DNA from: Shinella zoogloeoides
GTDB taxonomy: Bacteria > Pseudomonadota > Alphaproteobacteria > Rhizobiales > Rhizobiaceae
Direction: 5' to 3'
Assembly: GCF_030733845.1 (NCBI RefSeq)
Contig: NZ_CP132311.1
Location: forward strand, 2,979,501 to 3,043,500
Length of the DNA: 64,000 nt
The translations under genes and the position numbers were made by a program. Shown piece after piece: positions 39,348 through 47,516 of this stretch. Under the pieces are notes generated by a model. That model worked only from the letters and a program-made list of their open reading frames with translations, had not been told where the DNA came from and ran no database searches. Positions within the stretch are counted from its first letter, which is position 1. The number at the start of each line of letters is the position of its first letter.

Positions 39348-40943
39348 TTATTCCGAAACGCTGAGGAAACGGCTCAGGTGCTGGTTGGCCGCATTGTCAT
39401 GCCAGCCCTGAACCTTGGCCGAAACGAGCCAAAGGTCGGCCTGCGTGAGGAACGGCGCGATCGGCTGTTCCTTCATGAGCAGGGCTTCGGCCTCGTGCAG
39501 AACCTTGGCGCGCGCCGCCGGGTCACGCTCCTCGTACGACTTCTTCATCAGGGCGTCGTAGTCGGCGTTCTTGAACTGGCCGTAGTTGAAGGTCTTGTTG
39601 CCGCTCGTGCTGAGCGCCAGGAAGTTTTCGGCATCCGCGTAGTCGGCGACCCAGCCGGCGCGCGCCACGTTGAACTTGCCGCCTTCCTGCAGGTAGGCGT
39701 AGTGCGAGGACACGTCGAGGTTGACCATCGAGACTTCGGCGCCGAACGTGTTCTTCCACATGTCGGCCACCGCCGTCGCCACGCGCTCATGGTTCGGGTT
39801 GGTGTTGTAGCGGATCTCGATCTTCAGCGGCTTGCCGTCCTCGCCGTAGCCGGCTTCCTTCATCAGCTTGAGCGCTTCGTCCTCACGGTCGAGCTGGGAG
39901 AGCGCGCCGAAATCGGCCATCGCCGGCTCATAGCCCTCCATGCCGGGGGGCACCATGGAATAGGCCGGAAGCTGGGAACCGGAGTAGATTTCCTTGGCCA
40001 GGAAGTCGCGGTCGACGGCCATGGAGAGCGCGCGGCGCACGCGCACGTCGCTATAGGGCTCCTGGCGCGTATCGAAGGCATAATAGTAGGTCGCCAGCGT
40101 CGGCGAGACGTGGACCTCCTCGCCATAGCTCTTCTTCAGGCGGTCGATCTGGTCGGCCGAGAAGTTGTAGACGAGGTCCATTTCCTTCGCCTCGAAGCGG
40201 CGGACGGAGGCGGCCTGGTCGTCGATCGGGTAGAAGATCACCTTGTCGAGCTTGACGTTGGCCGCATCCCAGTATTCCGCGTTCTTCTCGACGACGAGGT
40301 TGTCGTTCGGCACATGGCTGACAAGCTTGAAGGCGCCGTTGGACACCATCGTACCGGGCTTGACGAAGTCCGCGCCGTTCTTCTCGACGCTGGCCTTGGA
40401 AACCGGCAGCGCCGTCTGGTGCGCGAGCAGTTCAAGGAAGAAGGGGGTCGGGCGCTCGAGCGTCACTTCCAGCGTCTTGGCATCGACGGCCTTGAGGCCG
40501 AGCTGGTCGAGGCCGACCTCGCCCTTGTTGGCCTTTTCGGCGTTCTTGATCGGATAGAGGATATTGGCGTAGCCCGCCGCGGTCTTCGGGTCCTCGACGC
40601 GCGTAAAGGAGAAGACGAAGTCTTCCGCCGTTACTGGGGACCCGTCGGACCACTTCGCGTTCTCGCGAAGCTTGAACGTATAGACCGTGCCGTCGTCCGA
40701 GACGGTCCAGCTTTCTGCCGCGCCGGGCACGATCTTGCCGGCGGCGTCATAGATCGTCAGGCCCTCGTAGAGGTCCTTCAGGATGAATTCCTCGATGTTG
40801 ATGGAGGTGTGGGCCTGGTCGAGCGTCTGCGGTTCGCCGGCATTGCCGCGGTGAAGCACCGCTTCGGCGAGGGCCGGGCTTGCGCCCAGGAGGATCGCAC
40901 CGGCCAGGAGTGCTGCACGAAAGCCAATCAGTCTGTTTGCCAT
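39348..40943 (-). CDS. oppA: Periplasmic oligopeptide-binding protein (OppA-like)
   Basis: Binding protein of 531 residues in the SBP_bac_5 family. A signal peptide is visible (ANRLIGFRAALLAGAILLGASPALA). The family motif AESWTVSDDGTVYTFKLRENAKWSDG is present. Its N-terminus (VLHRGNAGEPQTLDQ) is closest to OppA/MppA. First gene of an operon with two permeases, a fused ATPase and the CofD-like gene; peptide or muropeptide uptake is inferred. Confidence 0.88.
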   Translation of the reverse strand: MANRLIGFRAALLAGAILLGASPALAEAVLHRGNAGEPQTLDQAHTSINIEEFILKDLYEGLTIYDAAGKIVPGAAESWTVSDDGTVYTFKLRENAKWSDGSPVTAEDFVFSFTRVEDPKTAAGYANILYPIKNAEKANKGEVGLDQLGLKAVDAKTLEVTLERPTPFFLELLAHQTALPVSKASVEKNGADFVKPGTMVSNGAFKLVSHVPNDNLVVEKNAEYWDAANVKLDKVIFYPIDDQAASVRRFEAKEMDLVYNFSADQIDRLKKSYGEEVHVSPTLATYYYAFDTRQEPYSDVRVRRALSMAVDRDFLAKEIYSGSQLPAYSMVPPGMEGYEPAMADFGALSQLDREDEALKLMKEAGYGEDGKPLKIEIRYNTNPNHERVATAVADMWKNTFGAEVSMVNLDVSSHYAYLQEGGKFNVARAGWVADYADAENFLALSTSGNKTFNYGQFKNADYDALMKKSYEERDPAARAKVLHEAEALLMKEQPIAPFLTQADLWLVSAKVQGWHDNAANQHLSRFLSVSE

Positions 40944-41224
40944 TTTTTATCTTCCTTCCCCGTTTGTTTTTTTGGGTGCCACATCAATTGTCCCTGTTTT
41001 GTCGCTTGGCAAGACCCTAGAAACAGGAAATGCACAGCGTTCGCTCAACCTGCGCACGCCCCGCCAGACCGGCCGAAACGCGACTTCCGGCGTCTATCTG
41101 CGGCAGAAAATGAGAAAAATATTTGCGTTTGCCTAAACAAATCGCAGTTTTCTGCCCATCGTTTTGCACCGAATTCTGCGATTGATCGCCCATCGAATAC
41201 TTGAGCCAGAAACGGAGTCCCAAG

Positions 41225-41998
41225 ATGAACTGGTTGAAGACCCTCGCCGCCGCCGCGGCCCTCCAGGTTGCTGTCCTCGCCCCGGCCCATGCCGGCGAAA
41301 ACCTCGACGCCGTCAAGGCTGCCGGCGCGCTGAAGATCGGCACCGAAGGCACCTACGCCCCCTTCACCTACCATGACACCGACGGCAAGCTGGTCGGCTT
41401 CGACGTCGAGATCGGCGAGGCGATCGCCAAGAAGCTCGGCGTCAAGGCCGAGTTCCTGGAAGGCAAGTGGGACGGCCTGATCGCCGGCCTCGACGCAAAC
41501 CGCTACGACGCCGTGATCAACCAGGTCGGCATCACCGACGCGCGCAAGCAGAAATACGACTTCTCGGAGCCCTACATCGCCTCCAAGGCCGTGCTGATCG
41601 TGCGCGCCGACGACGACAGCATCAAGGGTTTCGCCGACCTCAAGGGCAAGAAGTCCGCCCAGTCACTGACCAGCAACTTCGGCAAGCTCGCCGAAGGCGC
41701 CGGCGCCGAACTCGTCGGCACCGACGGCTTCGACCAGTCGATCCAGCTCGTCCTGACCGGCCGCGCCGACGCCACGATCAACGACAGCCTGTCCTTCCTC
41801 GACTTCAAGAAGCACAAGCCCGATGCCAACGTGAAGATCGCCGCCGAACAGGCCGATGCGGACTATTCCGGCGTCATCATCCGCAAGGGCGAACCGGAGC
41901 TGCTGGAAGCGATCAACAAGGCGCTGGCCGACATCAAGGCCGACGGCACCTACCAGGCGATCTCCGACAAGTATTTCGGCCAGGACGTTTCCAAGTAA
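41225..41998 (+). CDS. tcyJ: Cystine-type periplasmic binding protein (TcyJ/FliY-like)
   Basis: Binding protein of 257 residues in the polar amino acid (SBP_bac_3) family. A signal peptide is visible (NWLKTLAAAAALQVAVLAPAHA). The segments LKIGTEGTYAPFTYHDTDGKLVGFDVEI and KWDGLIAGLDANRYDAVINQVGI track E. coli FliY closely, supporting cystine or a related amino acid. The ATG follows GGAGTCCCAAG. Divergent from the oppA-like gene across 281 bp. Confidence 0.85.
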   Translation: MNWLKTLAAAAALQVAVLAPAHAGENLDAVKAAGALKIGTEGTYAPFTYHDTDGKLVGFDVEIGEAIAKKLGVKAEFLEGKWDGLIAGLDANRYDAVINQVGITDARKQKYDFSEPYIASKAVLIVRADDDSIKGFADLKGKKSAQSLTSNFGKLAEGAGAELVGTDGFDQSIQLVLTGRADATINDSLSFLDFKKHKPDANVKIAAEQADADYSGVIIRKGEPELLEAINKALADIKADGTYQAISDKYFGQDVSK

Positions 41999-42054
41999 GG
42001 CTTGCAGGGACCGCTTCGCGGCGGCCCATTCCTCGCATATAGATAGATCGACAC

Positions 42055-42081
42055 GCTGGCCGGGGATCACCTCCGGCCAGC
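42055..42081 (+). promoter_or_regulatory. Stem-loop between cystine-binding and permease genes
   Basis: GCTGGCCGG (42055-42063) pairs perfectly with CCGGCCAGC (42073-42081) around a 9-nt loop, in the 105-nt gap between the binding-protein and permease genes and ahead of the permease ribosome site (GGAGG). No T-run follows. This is the fourth such element in the window. Confidence 0.55.
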
Positions 42082-42103
42082 CGCATTTCGGAGGATCGTC
42101 CCC

Positions 42104-42784
42104 GTGCCGCCGTGGCTTCAACTGATGCTGGATTCGCTTGGCCCCCTTCTGTGGGCCGCGCTCGTCTTCACCATTCCGCTCACCCTCGCCTCCTTCGTGC
42201 TCGGCCTTGCGCTCGGCCTTCTCACCGCCGTCGTGCGGCTGTTTGCGCCGAGACCCTTCTCCGACATCGCGCGCTTCTACGTCTGGGTGATCCGCGGCAC
42301 GCCGCTGCTGGTGCAGCTCTTCGTCATCTTCTACGGCCTGCCGAGCCTCGGCATCCTGCTCGACGCCTTCCCGGCGGCGCTGATCGGCTTCACGCTGAAT
42401 GTCGGGGCCTATACGTCGGAGATCATCCGCGCCGTCATCGCCTCGGTGCCGCGCGGCCAGTGGGAAGCGGCCTATTCGATCGGCATGAGCTGGTCGCAGG
42501 CCATGCGCCGCACCATACTGCCGCAGGCGACGCGCGTCGCCGTGCCGCCGCTCTCCAACACCTTCATCTCGCTGGTGAAGGACACCTCGCTCGCCGCCGC
42601 CGTCACCGTGCCGGAACTGTTCCAGACCGCGCAGCGCATCGTCGCCACCACCTACGAACCGCTGATCCTCTATATCGAGGCGGCGCTGATCTACCTCGCG
42701 CTCAGCTCCGTGCTATCCGCCCTGCAGGTGCGGCTCGAAAAGCGCTTCGCCCGCTATGGCGGCTTCCTGGAGGCCCGCACATGA
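42104..42784 (+). CDS. tcyL: Cystine-type ABC transporter permease (TcyL/YecS-like)
   Basis: Permease of 226 residues in the HisMQ family. The GTG start follows CGGAGGATCGTCCCC. Features are the family motif VIRGTPLLVQLFVIFYGLP and the coupling loop EAAYSIGMSWSQAMRRTILPQA. The stop overlaps the ATPase start by 4 nt. Confidence 0.88.
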   Translation: MPPWLQLMLDSLGPLLWAALVFTIPLTLASFVLGLALGLLTAVVRLFAPRPFSDIARFYVWVIRGTPLLVQLFVIFYGLPSLGILLDAFPAALIGFTLNVGAYTSEIIRAVIASVPRGQWEAAYSIGMSWSQAMRRTILPQATRVAVPPLSNTFISLVKDTSLAAAVTVPELFQTAQRIVATTYEPLILYIEAALIYLALSSVLSALQVRLEKRFARYGGFLEART

Positions 42785-43542
42785 TCGAACTCGAGCACAT
42801 CGAAAAACGCTTCGGCGACAACCACGTCCTGCGCGATATCAGCCTCCGGCTGGCCGAGGGCACCGTGACGGCGCTGGTCGGCCCCTCGGGCGGCGGCAAG
42901 AGCACGCTGCTGCGCTGCATCAACCTCCTGGAAACGCCGACTTCCGGCTCAATCCGGCTCGGCGACGAGAAGATCGATTTCGCACCCGGCCGCAAGGTCG
43001 GCTGGCCGGCCATCCAGAAGCTGCGCCGCCAGACCGGCATGGTCTTCCAGAACTTCCAGCTCTTCCCGCACCAGACGGCGATCGCCAATGTCATGGAAGG
43101 CCTCGTCACCGTCCTCAAATGGCCGGCCGACAAGGCCCGCGCCCGCGCGCTCGAACTTCTGGAAAAGGTCGGCATGGCACACAAGGCCGATGCCTGGCCG
43201 GCGACGCTTTCCGGCGGCCAGCAGCAGCGCGTCGCCATTGCCCGAGCGCTCGCCCCATCACCGCGCGTCCTGCTCTGCGACGAACCGACATCGGCGCTCG
43301 ATCCGGAGCTTGCCGAAGAGGTGGTCGAGGTGCTGAGCCGGCTTGCCCGCGAAGGCACGACGATGGTCATGGCGACGCACGATCTGCGCCTTGCCTCGCG
43401 CGTCGCCGACACCGTCGTCTTCCTCGATGGCGGCGTGATCGTCGAACAGGGGCCGCCCCGCGCCATCTTCTCGACGCCGGAGCGCGAGCGCACCAAAAAA
43501 TTCATCGCCTCGCTGAGCGCGCCGCAGAGCTACGATATCTGA
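42781..43542 (+). CDS. tcyN: Cystine-type ABC transporter ATP-binding protein (TcyN/YecC-like)
   Basis: ATPase of 253 residues: Walker A GPSGGGKST, Q-loop VFQNFQLFPHQT, signature LSGGQQQR, Walker B VLLCDEPTSALDPE and switch MATHDL. It resembles YecC, including the extra segment between Walker A and the Q-loop (FAPGRKVGWPAIQK). Last gene of the importer operon. Confidence 0.9.
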   Translation: MIELEHIEKRFGDNHVLRDISLRLAEGTVTALVGPSGGGKSTLLRCINLLETPTSGSIRLGDEKIDFAPGRKVGWPAIQKLRRQTGMVFQNFQLFPHQTAIANVMEGLVTVLKWPADKARARALELLEKVGMAHKADAWPATLSGGQQQRVAIARALAPSPRVLLCDEPTSALDPELAEEVVEVLSRLAREGTTMVMATHDLRLASRVADTVVFLDGGVIVEQGPPRAIFSTPERERTKKFIASLSAPQSYDI

Positions 43543-43642
43543 AATACACCTTGCCTCACGCTACGGTAGGGAGGAAATCCAGTTCCCGGGAGTTGCGCCG
43601 GATAGGCGATTCAAGCAGAGTGATGGGATATTCGTATTTTGC

Positions 43643-43656
43643 CATGCCCCGGCATG
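43643..43656. promoter_or_regulatory. Inverted repeat upstream of the XRE regulator
   Basis: CATGCC (43643-43648) and GGCATG (43651-43656) form an inverted repeat with a 2-bp centre, about 22 bp before the XRE gene start. Position and symmetry suit an autoregulatory operator. Function is inferred. Confidence 0.4.
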
Positions 43657-43677
43657 TCTTACAGGGGAGAAAGTCTC

Positions 43678-44121
43678 ATGAACAAGAAAGCTCCGAATCC
43701 GATCGACATCTTCGTCGGCTCCCGCGTCCGCCTGCGCCGGCTGATGGTCGGCATGAGCCAGGAAGCGCTCGCCGACCGGCTGGGCGTCACCTTCCAGCAG
43801 GTCCAGAAGTACGAGAAGGGCACCAACCGCATCAGCGCCAGCCGCCTCCAGGCTATCTCGGACGTCTTCCGCGTGCCGCCGAGCTTCTTCTTCCAGGACG
43901 ACGAGAGCGCCGTACCGACCACGGGCGTCGCCCACGAGACCGGCGACGTATCCACCTTCGTTTCCTCCAAGGAGGGCCTCGACCTCAACAGGGCGTTCCT
44001 GAAGATCGAGGACATTGGCGTGCGCAAGTCGATCATCGCCCTGGCCACGGCGCTTTCCAAGGCGAGCGCCGGCGAACAGGCGGGCGAGCGCGCGGAGAAC
44101 GCACCGGAACTGCGGGTCTGA
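43678..44121 (+). CDS. XRE-family regulator, PraR-like
   Basis: Regulator of 147 residues. The N-terminal helix-turn-helix covers VGSRVRLRRLMVGMSQEALADRLGVTFQQVQKYEKGTNRI, then a short C-terminal tail. The sequence pattern (NPIDIFVGSRVRLRR ... FFQDD ... GLDLNRAFLKI) matches the rhizobial PraR/PhrR family. The start ATG follows GGGGAGAAAGTCTC. It lies 6 nt before the SARP-type gene, so the two regulators are probably cotranscribed and head the candidate RiPP operon. Confidence 0.82.
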   Translation: MNKKAPNPIDIFVGSRVRLRRLMVGMSQEALADRLGVTFQQVQKYEKGTNRISASRLQAISDVFRVPPSFFFQDDESAVPTTGVAHETGDVSTFVSSKEGLDLNRAFLKIEDIGVRKSIIALATALSKASAGEQAGERAENAPELRV

Positions 44122-44127
44122 CCCCAA

Positions 44128-45939
44128 ATGCCGGCAAGGCTGCAGACGCTCGGTCATCTGCGCCTGCTCGATGAGGGCGGTGGCGATATCGTCTTTCCCG
44201 AAAAGGCGCTGCTGATCCTCTGCTATCTCCAGACGCGCGGCCTGACGGATATGCCGAGGGCCGACGCGGCGAATCTTTTCTGGGACGATGGCAACCCCGC
44301 CGCCGCCTTCGCCAGCCTCCGGCAAACCGTGTCCCGCGTGCAGAAACGCCAGCGGGATCTCGGACGGACCTATCTTGCTTTCACCGATGCGTCGATCGCC
44401 CTCGGGCCGGAGCCGGTGATGAGCGACGTGGAGCAGCTTCGCGAGGGCGCCAGCCTCGAACGGCTGGCCGGCCTTCTCGTCGAAGACTTCCTGAAACACG
44501 TCAAGCCGGGCAACCGCGCTTTCGAAAACTGGATCGCGCTCCAGCGGCAGGCCCATATGGCCCAATTGCGCAGCGCGCTGCTGGCGGAAACGGTCTTGGA
44601 CGGCGGCGCCACGCGGCAGGTTCGCTCGATGGCCGCGCTCCGCCTGCTGGAAGCAAACCCCGAGGACGAGGAGGTGCGCGCGGTCCTGACCGGCCGCCCG
44701 GTTTCGTCACGACCCCTCATGACCCTGCAGCCTTCCCTGCGCCTTCCGCTTGCGGAAGAGGCGGGCCTTGCCCTGCCGCGCCAGAACCCGCCGCGCGTCG
44801 TGCTGCTGCCGCCGGTCACCACTTTCTCCTCGAAGACCGCGGCGCGTTTTTCCGAGGCCCTGATCGAGGACGTCACGATCGGGCTTTGCGCGCTGCGCTC
44901 GATCTCGATCATCGCGCCGCATACCGCCGCGCAGATCTCGCTGCAGGCCGACCGCGCCGCGACCTACGAACGCCACAAGATCAGCTACATCCTAGAAACG
45001 CGGCTTCGCGACGAGGGCGACGGCCACACGCTCTTCGTCCAGCTCATCTTCTTCGGCAGCGACGAGGTCATCTGGGCCGAGCGTTTCCCGCTCTCCTCCG
45101 AGGGGCTTGCCCGCTCGCGGCAGATGATCGCCCACCAGGTCTCCGGCGCCATCGCCACCGAGATCGAGCGCAACGAGCTGGTGCGCGGCGACTACGAGCG
45201 CGATGCCGAGGCCTACCGCAGCTTCCTCCTCGGCCAGGGGCAACTGAAGAACCTCGACCTGCGTGACATCCGCCGGGCACGCAGGAGCTTTCGCGACGCC
45301 CTGCAGGCGAGCGCCGGCTTCGCGCCGGCCATGGGCGGCCTTGCCCGCAGCTATTTCCTCGAATGGCTGGTGACGGCGAGAGGCGATCACGATCTGCTGC
45401 GGCAGGCCGAATTCCACGCCGAGCAGACCATCCGGACCGACGAGCGCCTTCCTTCCGGCTATCGCGAACTCGGCGTCGTCAAGCTCTATGCTCGCCAGTT
45501 CGATGAAAGCGCCGCCTATCTCGACCGCGCCGAAGCGCTGAGCCCGCATTACGCCAATGTCATCGCCAGCTATGCCGACACGCTGGTACAGGCGTCGCGC
45601 CCGGATGTCGGGCTGGAGAAGATCGAACACGCGATCGATCTCAATCCGCTGCCGCCCGACGAATACTTCTGGACTGCGGCGGGAGCCGCCTATGCGCTCG
45701 GCAAATATGAGGAAGCATTGGCTTACATAGCCCGGATGAAGGACAAGGAACCTGTCCATCGCATATCCGCCGCCTGCTGGGCGATGCTGGGAGACCACAA
45801 GAAGGCGCGGTTGTTCGTGCGCCGCACCTACGAAAGCAACCCGAATTTCGATTTCGAATCCTGGGTGGCGATCATTCCTTTCAAGGAAGAGTGGCAACGG
45901 AAACACTATTACGACGGGCTCAAGCGCGCGGGCTTTTGA
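44128..45939 (+). CDS. SARP-type regulator with TolB-like and TPR domains
   Basis: Protein of 603 residues. The N-terminal SARP winged helix is at ~1-90 (LQTLGHLRLLDEGGGDIVFPEKALLILCYL). A bacterial transcriptional activator domain follows at ~95-160 (ENWIALQRQAHMAQLRSALL). A middle domain (~220-350) is like the TolB/FlgO region of class III cyclase-type regulators (RVVLLPPV, KISYILETRL, IWAERFPL). TPR-like helices run to the end. SARPs bind tandem heptamers to activate secondary-metabolite genes, mostly in actinomycetes. It is 27 nt upstream of the precursor candidate and so is probably the cluster's activator. No enzyme motif is seen. Confidence 0.78.
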   Translation: MPARLQTLGHLRLLDEGGGDIVFPEKALLILCYLQTRGLTDMPRADAANLFWDDGNPAAAFASLRQTVSRVQKRQRDLGRTYLAFTDASIALGPEPVMSDVEQLREGASLERLAGLLVEDFLKHVKPGNRAFENWIALQRQAHMAQLRSALLAETVLDGGATRQVRSMAALRLLEANPEDEEVRAVLTGRPVSSRPLMTLQPSLRLPLAEEAGLALPRQNPPRVVLLPPVTTFSSKTAARFSEALIEDVTIGLCALRSISIIAPHTAAQISLQADRAATYERHKISYILETRLRDEGDGHTLFVQLIFFGSDEVIWAERFPLSSEGLARSRQMIAHQVSGAIATEIERNELVRGDYERDAEAYRSFLLGQGQLKNLDLRDIRRARRSFRDALQASAGFAPAMGGLARSYFLEWLVTARGDHDLLRQAEFHAEQTIRTDERLPSGYRELGVVKLYARQFDESAAYLDRAEALSPHYANVIASYADTLVQASRPDVGLEKIEHAIDLNPLPPDEYFWTAAGAAYALGKYEEALAYIARMKDKEPVHRISAACWAMLGDHKKARLFVRRTYESNPNFDFESWVAIIPFKEEWQRKHYYDGLKRAGF

Positions 45940-45966
45940 CGGATCAACGAAGAGAGGACAAAGGGC

Positions 45967-46218
45967 ATGACACGAATTGTTGTTTTGGGCATCCCAGGGG
46001 AGGATGGTCTGTGGGCCGCCAATCTCGACACGGGCACCGTCACGCCGCTCGCGGTGCCGGCCAGCGGCAACCTGAAACTGGCCGACGACCTGCGCAAGGC
46101 CGGCGCGACGATCACCGTCGGCGTCAATCTCGCAACGCTCGCCACATCCGACGGGGTGGAGGACCCCTCCGGCGGTTTCTATGACACCGGACCGTCCGGC
46201 GGCTTCTACGACACATGA
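45967..46218 (+). CDS. Candidate RiPP precursor peptide with duplicated C-terminal core
   Basis: Peptide of 83 residues. Residues 1-66 are leader-like (VVLGIPGEDGLWAANLDTGT...). The C-terminus carries PSGGFYDT at 67-74, Gly75, and PSGGFYDT again at 76-83, ending at the stop. The two units differ at four codons, all silent, which suggests selection on the peptide. There are no Cys residues. The ATG follows GAGGACAAAGGGC, and the stop is followed by YcaO and TfuA genes. Precursors with a C-terminal repeat next to YcaO are typical of RiPPs. I do not recognise this exact sequence family; the precursor role is inferred from context. Confidence 0.75.
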   Translation: MTRIVVLGIPGEDGLWAANLDTGTVTPLAVPASGNLKLADDLRKAGATITVGVNLATLATSDGVEDPSGGFYDTGPSGGFYDT

Positions 46219-46227
46219 TTTTCCGGA

Positions 46228-46255
46228 GGGCGTGCGGACCTGACCCCGCACGCCC
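46228..46255 (+). promoter_or_regulatory. Perfect 10-bp hairpin between precursor and YcaO genes
   Basis: GGGCGTGCGG (46228-46237) pairs with CCGCACGCCC (46246-46255) around the 8-nt loop ACCTGACC, starting 10 nt after the precursor stop. No T-run follows. RiPP operons often need far more precursor than enzyme, so mRNA protection or partial termination fits. It also argues that YcaO translation starts downstream of it. Confidence 0.6.
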
Positions 46256-46319
46256 GCGGAAGATGATCCGGCCGCCGGCCTTCGCGCCGGCAGCCACCGC
46301 CATGCTCGTTCGGGGTGAG

Positions 46320-47516
46320 ATGTCGCAAACCATGCCGCGTTACTCGGACCGCATCTGCGGCCCGGACGAGACCTGGAGCTGGATCGAGGCGCTTCTGCCC
46401 CGGTTCGGCATCACGCGGCTTTCCCGCCTGACGGGACTGGACCGTGTCGGCATCCCGGTCTGGAATGCCGTCAGTCCCAACGCCCGTTCCATCGTCATCA
46501 ACCAGGGCAAGGGCATCGCCGATATCGATGCGAAAGTCTCCGCGGCGATGGAGGCGCTTGAGCGGGCGATCGCGGGCGAACCGCTCGTGCCTGTTCGGCG
46601 TGCATCGCGGCGCGGCTTCGCCGCGGCGGGAGAGACGTGCCTGCCGCTCGATATCTTCATCGCGTCCGGGCAACCCTTCATCGCCGAGGACGAACCGTTC
46701 GACTGGCTGGCCGGGCGGGAGCTCGCGACGGGCGAGAAGGTCTGGGTTCCGCACGGCGCCATGCTGCTCGACCGCACCGATCCCGCGCCGCGTTTCTGGC
46801 AATCATCCGACGGCCTCGCATCGGGAAATTCCGAAGCCGAGGCGATCCTGCATGGGCTTCTGGAACGCATCGAGCGGGATGCCGACTGCCTCTGGCGCCT
46901 GTTGCCGCGCGAAAGGCGGCTTGCGACAGCGGTCGATGCCGCGGCCTTTGCCGATCCCGTCATCCAGACCCTAGCCGGCCGCTTCACCGCAGCGGGGCTG
47001 GACCTGCGGCTCTTCGACATTACCAGCGACCTTGCCGTTCCCACCTATGCGGCGGTGCTCGGCGATACCGGCCTGCTCACGAAAAAACGGCCGCTCTTCC
47101 ACGATGCGACCATCGGCTACGGCGCCCATCCCGTCGCCGAGCGCGCCGTCATCCGGGCGCTCACCGAAGTCGCCCAGTCGCGCCTGACCTATATCAGCGG
47201 CGCCCGCGACGATCTCTTTGCCGAAACCTTCACCCGGCCGCTCGCCGCCGAAACGCTCGCCCTCTTCGAATCCCGCCACCGCACGCCGACCTTCTATGCA
47301 GCCCCCTCGGGCGATGCTGCGGCGCTGCTCGCCTGGTGCCTGGAGACGCTGGCGGCCTCCGGCATAAAACCAATCGTGGCGGTGCCGCTCGGCGATGCAT
47401 CGCTCCCCATCTCGGTCGTCAAGCTCGTCGTGCCGGCGCTCGAAAACCCGGAGGGCGCGCGCCGCCATGCCGTCGGCCCCCGCGCCCTTTCCCGCATGAT
47501 ATTCAAAACAACATGA
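46320..47516 (+). CDS. YcaO-domain protein (TfuA-associated)
   Basis: YcaO enzyme of about 398 residues that activates peptide backbone amides with ATP. Nucleotide-site Glu clusters are visible: SAAMEALERAI, SEAEAILHGLLERIERD and AERAVIRALTEVAQSRLTY. It lacks the Pro-rich C-terminus of azoline cyclodehydratases and has no fused E1-like domain, fitting the TfuA-partnered class. In-frame ATGs occur at 46215, 46263, 46302, 46320 and 46332; I prefer 46320 or 46332 because the family begins near YSDRICGPDETW and GGGGTGAG lies just upstream. It overlaps tfuA by 4 nt. Confidence 0.85.
   Translation: MSQTMPRYSDRICGPDETWSWIEALLPRFGITRLSRLTGLDRVGIPVWNAVSPNARSIVINQGKGIADIDAKVSAAMEALERAIAGEPLVPVRRASRRGFAAAGETCLPLDIFIASGQPFIAEDEPFDWLAGRELATGEKVWVPHGAMLLDRTDPAPRFWQSSDGLASGNSEAEAILHGLLERIERDADCLWRLLPRERRLATAVDAAAFADPVIQTLAGRFTAAGLDLRLFDITSDLAVPTYAAVLGDTGLLTKKRPLFHDATIGYGAHPVAERAVIRALTEVAQSRLTYISGARDDLFAETFTRPLAAETLALFESRHRTPTFYAAPSGDAAALLAWCLETLAASGIKPIVAVPLGDASLPISVVKLVVPALENPEGARRHAVGPRALSRMIFKTT

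Noticed and set aside
39378..41204. 608-codon open frame opposite the oppA-like gene
   Set aside because: No domain, composition typical of an antisense frame, and it runs through the divergent promoter region.
46228..46255. Full Rho-independent terminator after the precursor
   Set aside because: No T-run follows, and YcaO/TfuA would be left without an obvious promoter; attenuation or stabilisation is more likely.
46215..46319. N-terminal extension of the YcaO protein from the ATG overlapping the precursor stop
   Set aside because: The extension is translated from a perfect hairpin, has no family sequence and lacks a proper ribosome site; downstream starts fit better, though it cannot be fully excluded.
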